Source of the DNA: CAMBDR01 sp046597185
GTDB taxonomy: Bacteria > Pseudomonadota > Gammaproteobacteria > Burkholderiales > Burkholderiaceae_D
Assembly (NCBI GenBank): GCA_046597185.1
Contig: JBKJLF010000867.1
Coordinates: 1 to 21,730, forward strand
Direction of reading: 5' to 3'
DNA: 21,730 bases
The translations under genes and the position numbers were made by a program. Positions 1 to 8,372 of the stretch are shown piece by piece (position 1 is the stretch's first letter; the number at the start of each line of letters is the position of its first letter). The notes beneath the pieces were generated by a model, which was given only the letters and a program-made list of their open reading frames with translations, did no database searches and had not been told where the DNA came from.

Positions 1-1
1 C

Positions 2-631
2 CTCGCACTGCGAGAAGTTATAGAATTACGACGACTTGTCGAAATGTCCGCCTCTGAAACAGAAATAGATCATTTTATTCGTGGAGAGCCGAATTTGCTT
101 TGCTCACTGCTTCACTTCGCAAGCACAGGCCATCACGGCGGTACAGTATATCCGCAACAAGTCATTAGGCCGAGCGTAAAAGGGAAATTGAAAGGCCTTA
201 TTCCAGACTACCTGATCAGTGGTGAGAGTTCGGAAGGCACCAGTTGGTGGGTACTTGAGTTAAAAGGCCCTGGTGAAAAAATATTTTCCGGCACAAATGA
301 CTGTCTTAGCCTTAGCAAAACCGCAAACCAAGGCCTTCTTCAGATTCACAAATATGTTGAATATTGTAATGAACATCAGTCGGCGATGCGTGAGGCCTTG
401 CATCTGAAAAAATTTTCGACACCCACGGGAATTCTATTAATTGGCCGGGAAAGCGAACTCGCCGACCCGCATAGGCAGCAAATGAAAAAGGCACTTGGCG
501 GCACCCTGGCTGCTGTACGAATCAGGACGTGGGACTCCCTTCTTCGATCATTAGAGCACAAACTGGCATTCTATGGCCACCCCATTGCTGATCCACTATC
601 TGGTAGCCAACTTGAAGATTGGGGCAACTGA
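2..631 (+). CDS. Shedu-like DUF4263 nuclease, 5' end cut by the window edge
   Basis: The protein resembles the C-terminal nuclease domain of Shedu (SduA, DUF4263) anti-phage proteins, a PD-(D/E)XK fold that cuts nucleic acid. Numbering from the ATG at 44, I see IPDYLI (Asp55), VLELKG (Glu72, Lys74) and QGLLQIHKY (Gln100). These match the Asp...Glu-x-Lys...Gln-x-x-x-Tyr order of the fold. The frame stays open upstream of that ATG to base 2 and reads LREVIELRRLVEM, a plausible helix, so the real start probably lies outside the window. There is no Shine-Dalgarno sequence before base 44. Shedu proteins usually carry a variable N-terminal domain, which would be on the missing side. The stop is TGA at 629-631, converging on the VIT-domain gene. 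The family call is from motif memory; another DUF4263-type nuclease is the main alternative. Confidence 0.72.
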   Translation, partial: LALREVIELRRLVEMSASETEIDHFIRGEPNLLCSLLHFASTGHHGGTVYPQQVIRPSVKGKLKGLIPDYLISGESSEGTSWWVLELKGPGEKIFSGTNDCLSLSKTANQGLLQIHKYVEYCNEHQSAMREALHLKKFSTPTGILLIGRESELADPHRQQMKKALGGTLAAVRIRTWDSLLRSLEHKLAFYGHPIADPLSGSQLEDWGN

Positions 632-655
632 CGGCCGCCCCAATTCGCCACACTG

Positions 656-688
656 TCCCCACCAATCGGGTTTCGAGATCGGTGGGGA
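656..688. terminator. Hairpin between convergent genes
   Basis: A perfect 8-bp inverted repeat, TCCCCACC at 656-663 and GGTGGGGA at 681-688, extends by three more pairs (ATC/GAT) after one mismatch. It lies between the stops of the convergent genes at 631 and 698. No clear T-tract follows on either strand, so a bidirectional terminator role is inferred from position and stem only. Confidence 0.45.
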
Positions 689-697
689 TCAATTCAC

Positions 698-3600
698 TTA
701 TTTCACCTCAAACTCCCCCACCAACACGGTTTCGGTACGGTCTTTCAAACGCAGCGTCATCGCCTGTTCTTTTTGCGCCGGCGTGCCAAACCCGGTCATC
801 AACTTTACTTGCAAGGTCGTCGCGCCCGCCAGTACCTGTTGCGTATTGCCGTAGTAATTGGCTTCGATTTTATATTTGCCGGGCTTGGCTTTTTTCAGTG
901 AAAACTCTTCCGGGCCATAGCCCTGGGTAAAGTCGCGCGACATGCGTCCACCCTGCCAGGTGAGCGCGTGGCCGTAATAACAGCGCTCGCCGTTCGGGTC
1001 GGTCACCCACAAATCCATGTCGGCATTATCGGCGTCCCAGGTCATGACCACGCGCAAATCGAGCGGCAGGTTTTTCAGCAAGCGTGGGTCGATACGGCTG
1101 GTATCGAGTTTGGCCCCCTGCTTTGAATCAGCGTTGGCACTGGCTTTGGCAATCACGCCATTCATATCAGCCAGCACAATGGTTTCAATTTCGGCGAAGC
1201 GGCTATCCAAGGTGCGCTCAATCACCTGGTTCAAATTATCCAGCGCCTTTTGCCATTGCTGATCTGCCGCATACGCCAGGCCCAGATCGCGCCACGATTG
1301 TGGCTCTTCCGGAGCCAGCCGGGTGACTTTTTCCAGCACCGGAATCGCCAGTTTGGGCGCATCGGCTTGCAACAGGCGATAGGCTAAAATCCGCAGCAAG
1401 GCGCGATTTTCCAATTCCAGTTCGGCCAGATTCGATAACACCCGCAAACCGGTTTTGCGCTGATTTTTTTCAAACAAAATATCGGCCACATCCAGATAAA
1501 ACGCGCTGCTATTGGCCCAGCTCGGCTTTTCATCCAGATACAGCGCATACACTTTATCGGCGGAAGCCTTGCCCAGGCGCGACAGGTAGGGTGCGTCGGC
1601 GCTCCATTTTTTCAGGGCAATGGCGATGTTTGGCGTGGTTGTTGAATCGGCCCCATCTGCAAGATACGCATCGCCCGCGCCGCTGCCCGCAGCCCGTGCG
1701 GCTTTGTGCTTGGACGCCGAACGTGCTGCTGCTGGTGCCAAGGCTGCGGGTGCCGTGGCTGCGGGTGCCGGGGCCATCATTGCAGGTGGTGGCGGTGGTG
1801 GCGCGGCTGCCATATCCGCCCTGGATTTAGCCAACTCCATTGGCGCTGCTGCCTCGGCCACCACCCGACGATTCGCGTCCCGGCTGCGTTCGCTGTTGGC
1901 CCGCGCTTGGGCGATCAACATCTCTTTTTTATCTTCCGCCACCACGGCGGGTTTGTCTTTGGGGAAGTTCTTGTTCCACCACGCCAGTTTTTGCTCGAAC
2001 AAATTGAAGACATAATCGACATGCTTTTTGCGTTCATTGCGCAGCAAAGTGTTGTGGCTTTGCTGCAGGGCTTGATACTGCGCCAGCAATTCGGGCCGCG
2101 GGGTCACGTCGTGGCGTACATAGTCTTCCACCGTTTCCAACACCAGCAGCGAGGTTTCCCGCGTAGGCAAACCAAATTGCTGGCCGATGCGGCGAATTTC
2201 TCCCCGGTGCAATTCAAAATCCGCCTGCAAGGCACGCAAGCGCCATGCCGCCCACAAATTGGCGGCAAACGGATGGCTGCCCGCTTGCTCGGCCAGATTG
2301 ATCGTCATATTACGGGTTTTACCGCCTGCCCCGCCGGACAGGGTCAGGTTCAGCCTAGCTTTCGGACTGCTTAACTTGCCGCTGATGCGCAACAAACCAT
2401 TTTGCGCTTCGTGCGCTTCCAATTGCAAATCCCGCGCGCCACTGCGCACGCCACTCGCCTCAATTTGATCCAGATGCACCGCTTCAGTAAGCAAGCGGCT
2501 GGCCGCTTCGCCCGGTTTTTGCGGGTTGATTTGCACCAGCTTGCCGCCAGCGCTTTCGGCCCAGGCGGCCAGCCGCGCGGCATCGGCTTCTTGTGCGCTA
2601 TTCATCGCATATAAGCGCTGATTTGGCAACAGGGTGGGAAATGGCGCATCGCCATAGTTGTGCAAACCATCGCTGATTAACAAATATTCGTCAATACCCG
2701 CCTGCGGCTGCCAGGCGGCCAAATTGCTGGCACCGTCATACACGGTTTTTTGCAGGGCCTGGCGCAAGCTGGCCCAGTTGCCATTGCTTACAGTAAATTC
2801 ACCGCCCTCCTCGGCCACATCGGCCAAACGCGTCAAGCGCACGCTGACATTGCCCAGCGCCTTGAAGTAACGATCCAGTTCCGCCAGTTCCGCCTCCGGA
2901 TTGCGCTTTTGGCCGGAATGGGAACTATCCCACAGCAAGCCAAGGCGCTTGGGCAGGCGGCGCGCGCTGCGACTGGCATCGACCGGTACTTCGGCCAAAA
3001 ACCAGGTTTCATTGTCTTTCTTTTGGGTATAAACCCGTGGCGTGCTGGCGGCCGGAATCAGCAAATTGACTTCGCCCTTGGCTTCAAAATCAGCCCGGCG
3101 CAAGTGGGCCTGGTATTCTTGCCCAAGTTTGGCAAACGCCAGCTCGCGCAGCGTGCCATCAATTTTTGGGCTGGCTGCCACATCATGCACATTGATATCC
3201 AGTTCAAAATCCTGCCAGCGCGCACCATACTCACCATATGCCAGCGGCAGGCGCAAGACCCAGTTATTACCCTGGCGCGCCAAGGCTTCGGTGTACTTGA
3301 TTTGCACGGTGCGCGTGCCCTTGGGCGGAATCGGGTAGATGCGTAATTTGAAATTATTACCTTCGGTCACTTCCAACAGCGCCGGATCAACCCGCTGGCG
3401 CTCGACCGCTTCAAAAATCTGTTGGCCACGGGCTTTTTCAACTGGCACCGCCGCGCGCAGCTTGCCTTCCACATCCAGCGCAAAGCCGGAAATTTGCTGG
3501 CCGTCCAACAGCGGAAAGGCCAGATTACCTTCCAGATTGCGCCGATTCGGGTTGAAAAATACCATTTCCACCGTGGTTTGCGCCAGACCACCGGAAATCT

Positions 3601-3838
3601 CGGTCGAGAGGCGCAGGCGGCGCAATTGGATCGGGGTTTCGGCATTGGCTACCGTAAGCAAGGGTGGGCTGATCACAGGTGGGTGGGTGGGCGGGTGGCC
3701 AGGCATAATGCGCGGCGGCGGGGGCGCAATCACGGCGGGTTTGCCGTTTTGCGCCTGTGCGGGTGGCGCAGTCAGTACAATGCCAAGCATAGCGAGTGCG
3801 CACAGCGATAAAATGGATACAACAAAACGTGTTGACAT
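698..3838 (-). CDS. Exported VIT/VWA-domain protein with TPR region and C-terminal DUF2135
   Basis: A 1046-residue protein starting at the ATG at 3838, chosen because GGGAG sits 6 nt upstream. A start nine codons earlier (3865) lacks this. Residues 1-30 form a signal peptide ending PPAQAQ, followed by a proline-rich stretch. Residues about 65-185 read as a vault/inter-alpha-trypsin (VIT) domain (EMVFFNPNRRNLEGNLAFPL, VEKARGQQIFEAVERQRVDP). A von Willebrand A-like domain follows, with a MIDAS-type D304-S-S306-H-S308 and LLISDG near 386. A long Ala/Pro low-complexity linker leads into a helical TPR-like region (LEKVTRLAPEEPQSWRDLGLAYA). The last 100 residues match DUF2135 (MTWDADNADMDLWVTDPNGE). 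Family members are surface or periplasmic proteins of uncertain role. It is followed on the same strand by no close gene, and no operon partner is evident. Confidence 0.85.
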   Translation of the reverse strand: MSTRFVVSILSLCALAMLGIVLTAPPAQAQNGKPAVIAPPPPRIMPGHPPTHPPVISPPLLTVANAETPIQLRRLRLSTEISGGLAQTTVEMVFFNPNRRNLEGNLAFPLLDGQQISGFALDVEGKLRAAVPVEKARGQQIFEAVERQRVDPALLEVTEGNNFKLRIYPIPPKGTRTVQIKYTEALARQGNNWVLRLPLAYGEYGARWQDFELDINVHDVAASPKIDGTLRELAFAKLGQEYQAHLRRADFEAKGEVNLLIPAASTPRVYTQKKDNETWFLAEVPVDASRSARRLPKRLGLLWDSSHSGQKRNPEAELAELDRYFKALGNVSVRLTRLADVAEEGGEFTVSNGNWASLRQALQKTVYDGASNLAAWQPQAGIDEYLLISDGLHNYGDAPFPTLLPNQRLYAMNSAQEADAARLAAWAESAGGKLVQINPQKPGEAASRLLTEAVHLDQIEASGVRSGARDLQLEAHEAQNGLLRISGKLSSPKARLNLTLSGGAGGKTRNMTINLAEQAGSHPFAANLWAAWRLRALQADFELHRGEIRRIGQQFGLPTRETSLLVLETVEDYVRHDVTPRPELLAQYQALQQSHNTLLRNERKKHVDYVFNLFEQKLAWWNKNFPKDKPAVVAEDKKEMLIAQARANSERSRDANRRVVAEAAAPMELAKSRADMAAAPPPPPPAMMAPAPAATAPAALAPAAARSASKHKAARAAGSGAGDAYLADGADSTTTPNIAIALKKWSADAPYLSRLGKASADKVYALYLDEKPSWANSSAFYLDVADILFEKNQRKTGLRVLSNLAELELENRALLRILAYRLLQADAPKLAIPVLEKVTRLAPEEPQSWRDLGLAYAADQQWQKALDNLNQVIERTLDSRFAEIETIVLADMNGVIAKASANADSKQGAKLDTSRIDPRLLKNLPLDLRVVMTWDADNADMDLWVTDPNGERCYYGHALTWQGGRMSRDFTQGYGPEEFSLKKAKPGKYKIEANYYGNTQQVLAGATTLQVKLMTGFGTPAQKEQAMTLRLKDRTETVLVGEFEVK

Positions 3839-3970
3839 ACAAGACTCCCGATGGTTTGATTGCAAAGGTCAGGGTTGCGGCCAGCCATGGTAGATTCAAT
3901 GGCTGACCATCTGGTCAATGAAACGCAGCGAACCGGGAAGCGGGGTTAAACCCAAGACGATTGTTACATT

Positions 3971-5410
3971 TTAATTCAATTCAATCTTGGGGTGAAGCGC
4001 CGGAATAGTCCAGTTTAGCAACCCGGCACGGTCAATCACCACACCCTGGGCGATGACCACGTCGATTTTTTCCACCGCCTCAATCGCCAGCCGGGGGTCG
4101 CTAGCCAGCACCAGCACGTCAGCGCGGCGGCCTTCGCGGATCTCACCGATGTCGGTATAGTTCAGGGCAGCGGCATAATTGCTGGTGGCGGCGGCCAGCG
4201 CCTCACGCGGGGTCAAACCCACGTAGCGTACCAGCAATTGCATTTCCTGATGCATGCCACCGCCCGGCATCACGCCAAAGGCACTGGTGCCGCTGGCCGC
4301 CAGAAAACGCGCACCTTGTTCATGCAAGCGCTTTTCAACCGCCATTTCTGTCTTGATGCCCTGCACTGCCTTGGCCAAAAACTCTTTGGGGCGGGTGCTT
4401 TCCGGTTCGCCCGTGGTGCGGTTGATCGGTCTGAACAATTGGTCTGGTGCGATTAGCTTGGCCGCTGGCCGCAGCCAAGGGTTGTCACGCGCAAAACCAG
4501 GAAAGGCGTTGGCGGCAATGGATTCAGTGGGCATTAAATACGACTTCGAGGCAGCAAGAAACTTACCCCAGCGGCGTACCTGTTCAGTGTCCGGGTCGAG
4601 CGCCCACAGTGCCAGATTCATGGCTTGCCCGGCCGGGCCGAAAGGCTCATCGGTCCAGGCCAAACGGATATCGAAGGGCACCAGTTCGGTTAGATACTTT
4701 TGCGTATGCACAAACGCGCCAACACCAGCGCGGGCGGCGTAAGGGTAGCTGGTAAAACCCAGTTCGCCCATGGTGCCCATACCCAGACGGCGGGCTTCGC
4801 GCACAATATGGTCCACCTGATCAGGCCAGGTATTGTAGTGAATCAAAACACAGCGCACCCCTTTTTTCTGCATCGACTCCATACGTTGGGTGATTTGCTC
4901 GTTGCTGATGCGGGGCCGCTCCAGCCGCAACTTGGTCATGGAGGTATCGGAGTCGTCTGCGCCATCCACCGAATAGCTGTTGATCAAGCCGCCTCTAATC
5001 ACGCGCGGCCCCGGGTGTGCGCCCTCAAACAGCTTGCCGCGCCGGGTATCGCCGCCCAGCGGATCGACGGTCACATACACCGAGGTAACGCCCTCGTACA
5101 GGTAGGCATTAGCAAAACCCTGGCTTTGCAGCGAGCCAAAGCCCTCGATCAAGCCCGGCACCAGATACTTGCCCTTGGCGTCGATCATTTTGGCATTGAA
5201 AGGCAGCTTGGCCTGAGCGGCTGGCCCGGCATAGAGAATGCGGTCGTTTTCCATGATGACGGTGGCAGGCGTAATGTCATTTGAATTGAGGCCGCTATTG
5301 GAAACATCGATCAAGGTGCCACCCGTTATGACGATGGTTTCTGCGTGGGCGAAACAGGAAAACAACAAACAGACCAAACAAGTCAGGCTGCGATGTCGGG
5401 CAAAATTCAT
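3971..5410 (-). CDS. Exported amidohydrolase homologue with degenerate metal site
   Basis: A 479-residue member of the imidazolonepropionase-like amidohydrolase group. I place the start at ATG 5410 because GGAG lies 9 nt upstream; ATG 5416 (3 nt spacing) is the alternative. MNFARHRSLTCLVCLLFSCFAHAE is a signal peptide, so it acts outside the cytoplasm. The fold is visible from VITGGTLIDV and KYLVPGLIE (85-89) and from the C-terminal block LTPREALAAATSNYAAAL...GEIREGRRADVLVLASDP. The usual metal-binding His-x-His after PGLID is absent: the sequence there is PGLIEGFGSLQSQ. The late GTD aspartate is Ser (ASGTSAFG). One His is kept in GGGMHQEM. The enzyme may be inactive, use a different metal site, or have another role. 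It is a lone gene, and its substrate is unknown. Confidence 0.8.
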   Translation of the reverse strand: MNFARHRSLTCLVCLLFSCFAHAETIVITGGTLIDVSNSGLNSNDITPATVIMENDRILYAGPAAQAKLPFNAKMIDAKGKYLVPGLIEGFGSLQSQGFANAYLYEGVTSVYVTVDPLGGDTRRGKLFEGAHPGPRVIRGGLINSYSVDGADDSDTSMTKLRLERPRISNEQITQRMESMQKKGVRCVLIHYNTWPDQVDHIVREARRLGMGTMGELGFTSYPYAARAGVGAFVHTQKYLTELVPFDIRLAWTDEPFGPAGQAMNLALWALDPDTEQVRRWGKFLAASKSYLMPTESIAANAFPGFARDNPWLRPAAKLIAPDQLFRPINRTTGEPESTRPKEFLAKAVQGIKTEMAVEKRLHEQGARFLAASGTSAFGVMPGGGMHQEMQLLVRYVGLTPREALAAATSNYAAALNYTDIGEIREGRRADVLVLASDPRLAIEAVEKIDVVIAQGVVIDRAGLLNWTIPALHPKIELN

Positions 5411-5430
5411 TTTCATTCTCTCCTTGAGTT

Positions 5431-5470
5431 GGGCAACAGCGGGCAACAGCGGACAACAGCGAAAAACAGC
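5431..5470. repeat. Four tandem 10-bp units upstream of the amidohydrolase
   Basis: GGGCAACAGC occurs at 5431-5440 and 5441-5450, then GGACAACAGC at 5451-5460 and GAAAAACAGC at 5461-5470. The units directly precede the Shine-Dalgarno of the amidohydrolase gene, so they lie in its 5' leader or promoter. Confidence 0.8.
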
Positions 5471-5541
5471 GGCCGCCGACTCAAAAAAAGATCACTGATG
5501 CGGCATTCAAGCCAGTATAGACTGATACCGCGCAGCATGAA

Positions 5542-6669
5542 TCATGGATACAAAATTTTTCGACGGCGTGCCAACCAACCCATGCCAGCCAGGCCCATCA
5601 GCAGCATCGCCCAGGTTTGTGGTTCCGGTACTGGTGCCAGCGACACGGCTGTGAGCAGATACCCGCTTTCCAAACCCAGGCGTGCATTGACGGCGTTGCC
5701 AACAATCCAGCCTGCCTCATTGATGTCATTGGCGGTGCGCAGCACCCAACCTGAGGCTACCGCATCGGCACTCAACAAGCCATTCAAATCAATCACCGTG
5801 CCATCGCGCCACATGGCTGCATGCAATTCACTACCGCGATAAGCAAAGCCAACCACCGCCCCGTTAGCGTTAATGGCATTGGCTTCGCCACCAGAAAACC
5901 CGGCGAAGCCGCCCAGCTCGGTCACCCTGCCGCCAGACCACAGCGCCGCATGACGGGTAGCGCTGCCACTCACTTCAGACCAACCCACCACCACCCCGCT
6001 GGCGCTGATATCATTGGCCGCACTTTGCGTGCCGCCCAAGGTGCCAAGGTCGCTTTTCGTCCCCCCAGACCATAACACCGCATGGATGGGCGCATCAAAA
6101 TTATAGTCATAGGTACTTGCGCCCACCACCTGCCCATTGTCATTAATCGCCTTGGCGTAACTGTAGTTGCCCATGATGGAACCCAATTCGGTTCGGCTAT
6201 CGCCCTGCCATAAAATGGCGCTGGAATACTGGCCAAATCCGCTGGCACCTACGATTTGATCACGATCATTAATGCCAAAGGCATGGCTCCCCTTTAAAGC
6301 ATTTGCCTTGACACCATCCCAGCGCACCGAAGAATAGATACGAAACGTATCATCCCCGGTTGAACTGCCGACCGTAACACCACTATTGTTAATGCCTTGG
6401 GCCGCATTATAGGGTTCACCAGGTAACACGCCCAATGTCGTGGGAATGCCTTTATACCAAATTGTGCCGTAGCGCCCCGCACCTGAATCACGCGCATTGG
6501 CATAACCCGCCACGTGGCCATAATTGTTAATCGCATACGCCCCGGACCCGACACCCTCGCTTGTTTTCAGCGTGGTAAACCGATAGGGGCTAGCCTGTGC
6601 CTGGTTTGCCAACAGTACGGTGGCGGCCAGCACGCTCATGACAGCAAGGTTAAGTTTCATTTTTTTCAC
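5542..6669 (-). CDS. HAF-repeat PEP-CTERM exported protein
   Basis: A 375-residue secreted protein. The N-terminus MKKMKLNLAVMSVLAATVLLANQAQAS is a signal peptide. About seven repeats of the extracellular HAF type follow, each of the form A-x-x-I-N-x-x-G-x-V-V-G (AYAINNYGHVAGYA, AKAINDNGQVVGAS, ANDISASGVVVGWS, ANAINANGAVVGFA, among others). They usually build a beta-rich surface domain. The C-terminus VPEPQTWAMLLMGLAGMGW followed by LARRRK is a classic PEP-CTERM signal: the PEP motif, a membrane helix and a basic tail. In this system an exosortase (EpsH/XrtA type, not in this window) cleaves and sorts the protein to the envelope. I use GTG 6669, which has GAAG 5 nt upstream; ATG 6660 is an equally plausible start. 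The function beyond surface display is unknown. Confidence 0.88.
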   Translation of the reverse strand: MKKMKLNLAVMSVLAATVLLANQAQASPYRFTTLKTSEGVGSGAYAINNYGHVAGYANARDSGAGRYGTIWYKGIPTTLGVLPGEPYNAAQGINNSGVTVGSSTGDDTFRIYSSVRWDGVKANALKGSHAFGINDRDQIVGASGFGQYSSAILWQGDSRTELGSIMGNYSYAKAINDNGQVVGASTYDYNFDAPIHAVLWSGGTKSDLGTLGGTQSAANDISASGVVVGWSEVSGSATRHAALWSGGRVTELGGFAGFSGGEANAINANGAVVGFAYRGSELHAAMWRDGTVIDLNGLLSADAVASGWVLRTANDINEAGWIVGNAVNARLGLESGYLLTAVSLAPVPEPQTWAMLLMGLAGMGWLARRRKILYP

Positions 6670-6754
6670 GCTTTCTTCAGATTAAACCATAGACTAGTTG
6701 ATTAATTAGTCATACATATGATAATTTATTTAAATTTTACTTATTTTAATAATT

Positions 6755-6783
6755 AGTGTATTAAACAAATTTCAATAAGTCAA
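6755..6783 (-). promoter_or_regulatory. Candidate sigma70 promoter of the PEP-CTERM gene
   Basis: On the minus strand, TTGACT (6778-6783) and TACACT (6755-6760) are separated by 17 nt inside a very AT-rich stretch. Transcription would start near 6748, leaving a leader of about 80 nt before the gene at 6669. The -35 is a 5/6 match and the -10 a 4/6 match. Confidence 0.5.
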
Positions 6784-6984
6784 TGGCTTTACGACAAACA
6801 TTTTTATTAAAATCGTGAATTCAGTTTCACAGTGCAAGCAACAACGTGAGCAATGAACGCGCCAGATGGCATTGGGTGGAATGACCCCATTCCGGCAAGC
6901 TGCCCCGGCCGCAACCGCATGGCCATTAAAATAGCGGCAAACATGTGGAGGCAACGCATTTTCGATTAATGATGGACTGCGCCG
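6784..6984. other. Intergenic spacer without a supported gene
   Basis: The gap between the PEP-CTERM gene and the exoribonuclease remnant runs from about 6670 to 6985. Its left half is AT-rich promoter sequence and its right half is unremarkable. Short open frames exist, but none has a credible Shine-Dalgarno, recognisable motif or convincing composition. I see no clear terminator for ribD here. Confidence 0.5.
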
Positions 6985-7199
6985 AAATGTGAGTATGGGG
7001 AAACGGATCGAACCATTGTTTGGGCATAGTGCGCTTGGTGCTTTGGCGGTATTCGGTTTTTATCCAGATTGGCGGAAAAAGTGGCTACGAGTTGCTTGTC
7101 TGCGCTCCAGGCGGCGGAGCCGAAGCTTAACATGGCGTGTGGGCCGGGAATGGGGCCATCGGTTTCAACGTCGGTGCTAATGTAAATTTCGTTCATCAT
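6985..7199 (-). pseudogene. Internally deleted 3'-5' exoribonuclease-like gene
   Basis: The ATG at 7199 (or 7196) lies one base after the ribD stop, so it was probably translated by coupling. The first part reads MNEIYISTDVETDGPIPGPH...LSFGSAAW...ATFSANL, the start of a DEDD-type 3'-5' exonuclease with the first acidic motif (D-x-E in TDVETDGP). After about residue 43 the frame loses family resemblance. The adjacent frame (about 7069 to 6990) reads STKRTMPKQWFDPFPHTH, which resembles the C-terminal part of the same family. The middle, with the other catalytic acidic residues, is missing (of the order of 90 residues, from memory of family length). The extreme C-terminus is also lost. This is a deletion plus frameshift rather than a short functional protein. 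Family identification is from recall, without alignment. Confidence 0.72.
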
Positions 7200-7200
7200 T

Positions 7201-8301
7201 TTATCGCAATATCCAACGCCAATCCGGCCCGCAAGCGCATTGATCATGCAGCACAAAGCGCCGCGCCTGAGTCAAATCGGTCAAGGTAAAGTCGGCAATG
7301 CCGCGCGCCGCATCACCGAGCAATAACGGTGCCTGGTACAGCACCACTTCATCCACCAGGCCCGCTTGCAAAAATGCGCCATTGATGCGCGCACCCGCTT
7401 CGACGGTGACTTCATTCATTTGCCGCTCCCCAAGTATGGGCAACAAGGCCGCCAGATCGATTCGCCCATCTGCACCGGGCAAGGACAGCAGGCTGGCACC
7501 CACCGCCTCAAGTAGGGCAACCTTGGCCGGGGCCGCATTGGCATGCACGATCAGCACGCCCGCAATGGCCAGGATTTTGGCATCGGGCGGGGTTTGTAAG
7601 TTGCTGTCCAGGATGATTCGCACCGGTTGGCGCGCGTGGGGCCATGGTTTGCCATCGATTTCACGCACATTCAGTTGCGGGTCGTCGGCCAGCACGGTGC
7701 CAATACCGGTCAACATGGCACAGGAGCGAGCACGCCAGTACTGCACATCGGCCCGGGCCTTCTGGCCGGTAATCCATTTGCTCTGGCCATTGGCCAATGC
7801 GGTCTTGCCATCCAGGCTGGCGGCGATTTTCAGGCGCAACCAAGGCCGTGCGCGTGTCATACGCGAGACAAAGCCGATATTGAGCTCCTGCGCCTGCTGT
7901 TCGTATAAGCCGGATGCGACTTCAATGCCGGCGGCGCGCAAGCGGGCAAAGCCATTGCCTGCCACCACCGGGTTGGGGTCGGACATGGCGACCACCACGC
8001 GTGCCACGCCAGCCTTTACCAGCGCATCCGCACAGGGCGGCGTGCGCCCGAAATGGCTGCATGGTTCAAGTGTTACATAGGCGCTTGCGCCGCGCGCGTC
8101 AAAGCCTTGGCGCGCGCAGTCTTTCAGCGCCTGCACCTCGGCATGATCAAATCCGGCTGGCTGGGTGTGGCCTTGCCCAATAATCTGGCCATCTTTTACC
8201 AGCACACAACCGACACGCGGATTGGGCATCGTGATAAATGTCGCCAACTTTGCCAGTTCCAGCGCACGCTGCATAAATTGTTGGTCCTCAAGACAAAACA
8301 T
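7201..8301 (-). CDS. ribD: Bifunctional riboflavin biosynthesis deaminase/reductase RibD
   Basis: RibD carries out two successive steps of riboflavin synthesis in the cytoplasm: deamination of the pyrimidine intermediate made from GTP, then NADPH reduction of its ribosyl side chain. The N-terminal deaminase has the zinc site H53-A-E55 (FDHAEVQAL) and P80-C81...P-P-C90 (LEPCSHFGRTPPC). The C-terminal reductase begins around residue 150 with RPWLRLKIAASLDGKTA and continues through TGIGTVLADDPQLNVR and EAGARINGAFLQAGLVDEVVLYQAPLLLG. The length of 366 residues is normal for the family. The start at 8301 has only a weak Shine-Dalgarno. No FMN riboswitch is apparent upstream, and no other rib gene is nearby. 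The exoribonuclease remnant follows one base after its stop. Confidence 0.96.
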   Translation of the reverse strand: MFCLEDQQFMQRALELAKLATFITMPNPRVGCVLVKDGQIIGQGHTQPAGFDHAEVQALKDCARQGFDARGASAYVTLEPCSHFGRTPPCADALVKAGVARVVVAMSDPNPVVAGNGFARLRAAGIEVASGLYEQQAQELNIGFVSRMTRARPWLRLKIAASLDGKTALANGQSKWITGQKARADVQYWRARSCAMLTGIGTVLADDPQLNVREIDGKPWPHARQPVRIILDSNLQTPPDAKILAIAGVLIVHANAAPAKVALLEAVGASLLSLPGADGRIDLAALLPILGERQMNEVTVEAGARINGAFLQAGLVDEVVLYQAPLLLGDAARGIADFTLTDLTQARRFVLHDQCACGPDWRWILR

Positions 8302-8331
8302 GATATGGTCGATTCCAATTAAAATAAAATA

Positions 8332-8360
8332 TTAATATAATGATCATAAAATAAGGTCAA
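8332..8360 (-). promoter_or_regulatory. Candidate sigma70 promoter of ribD
   Basis: On the minus strand, TTGACC (8355-8360) is followed after 17 nt by TATTAA (8332-8337), in an AT-rich gap between the DUF4243 gene and ribD. The start would fall near 8325, about 25 nt before the ribD ATG. This suggests ribD is transcribed independently of the gene before it. Confidence 0.5.
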
Positions 8361-8372
8361 AGGCTGCATGGT

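Noticed and set aside
1620..2374. Long plus-strand open frames opposite the VIT-domain gene
   Set aside because: They are antisense to a well-supported coding gene; their Ala/Gly/Cys-rich translations reflect the low-complexity linker.
6784..6960. Terminator for ribD in the GC-rich patch near 6900
   Set aside because: The only stem found is bulged (CCGGGGCA against TGCCGG) and lacks a following T-tract.
8302..8372. FMN riboswitch before ribD
   Set aside because: The 71-nt AT-rich gap is too short and has none of the conserved RFN element sequence.
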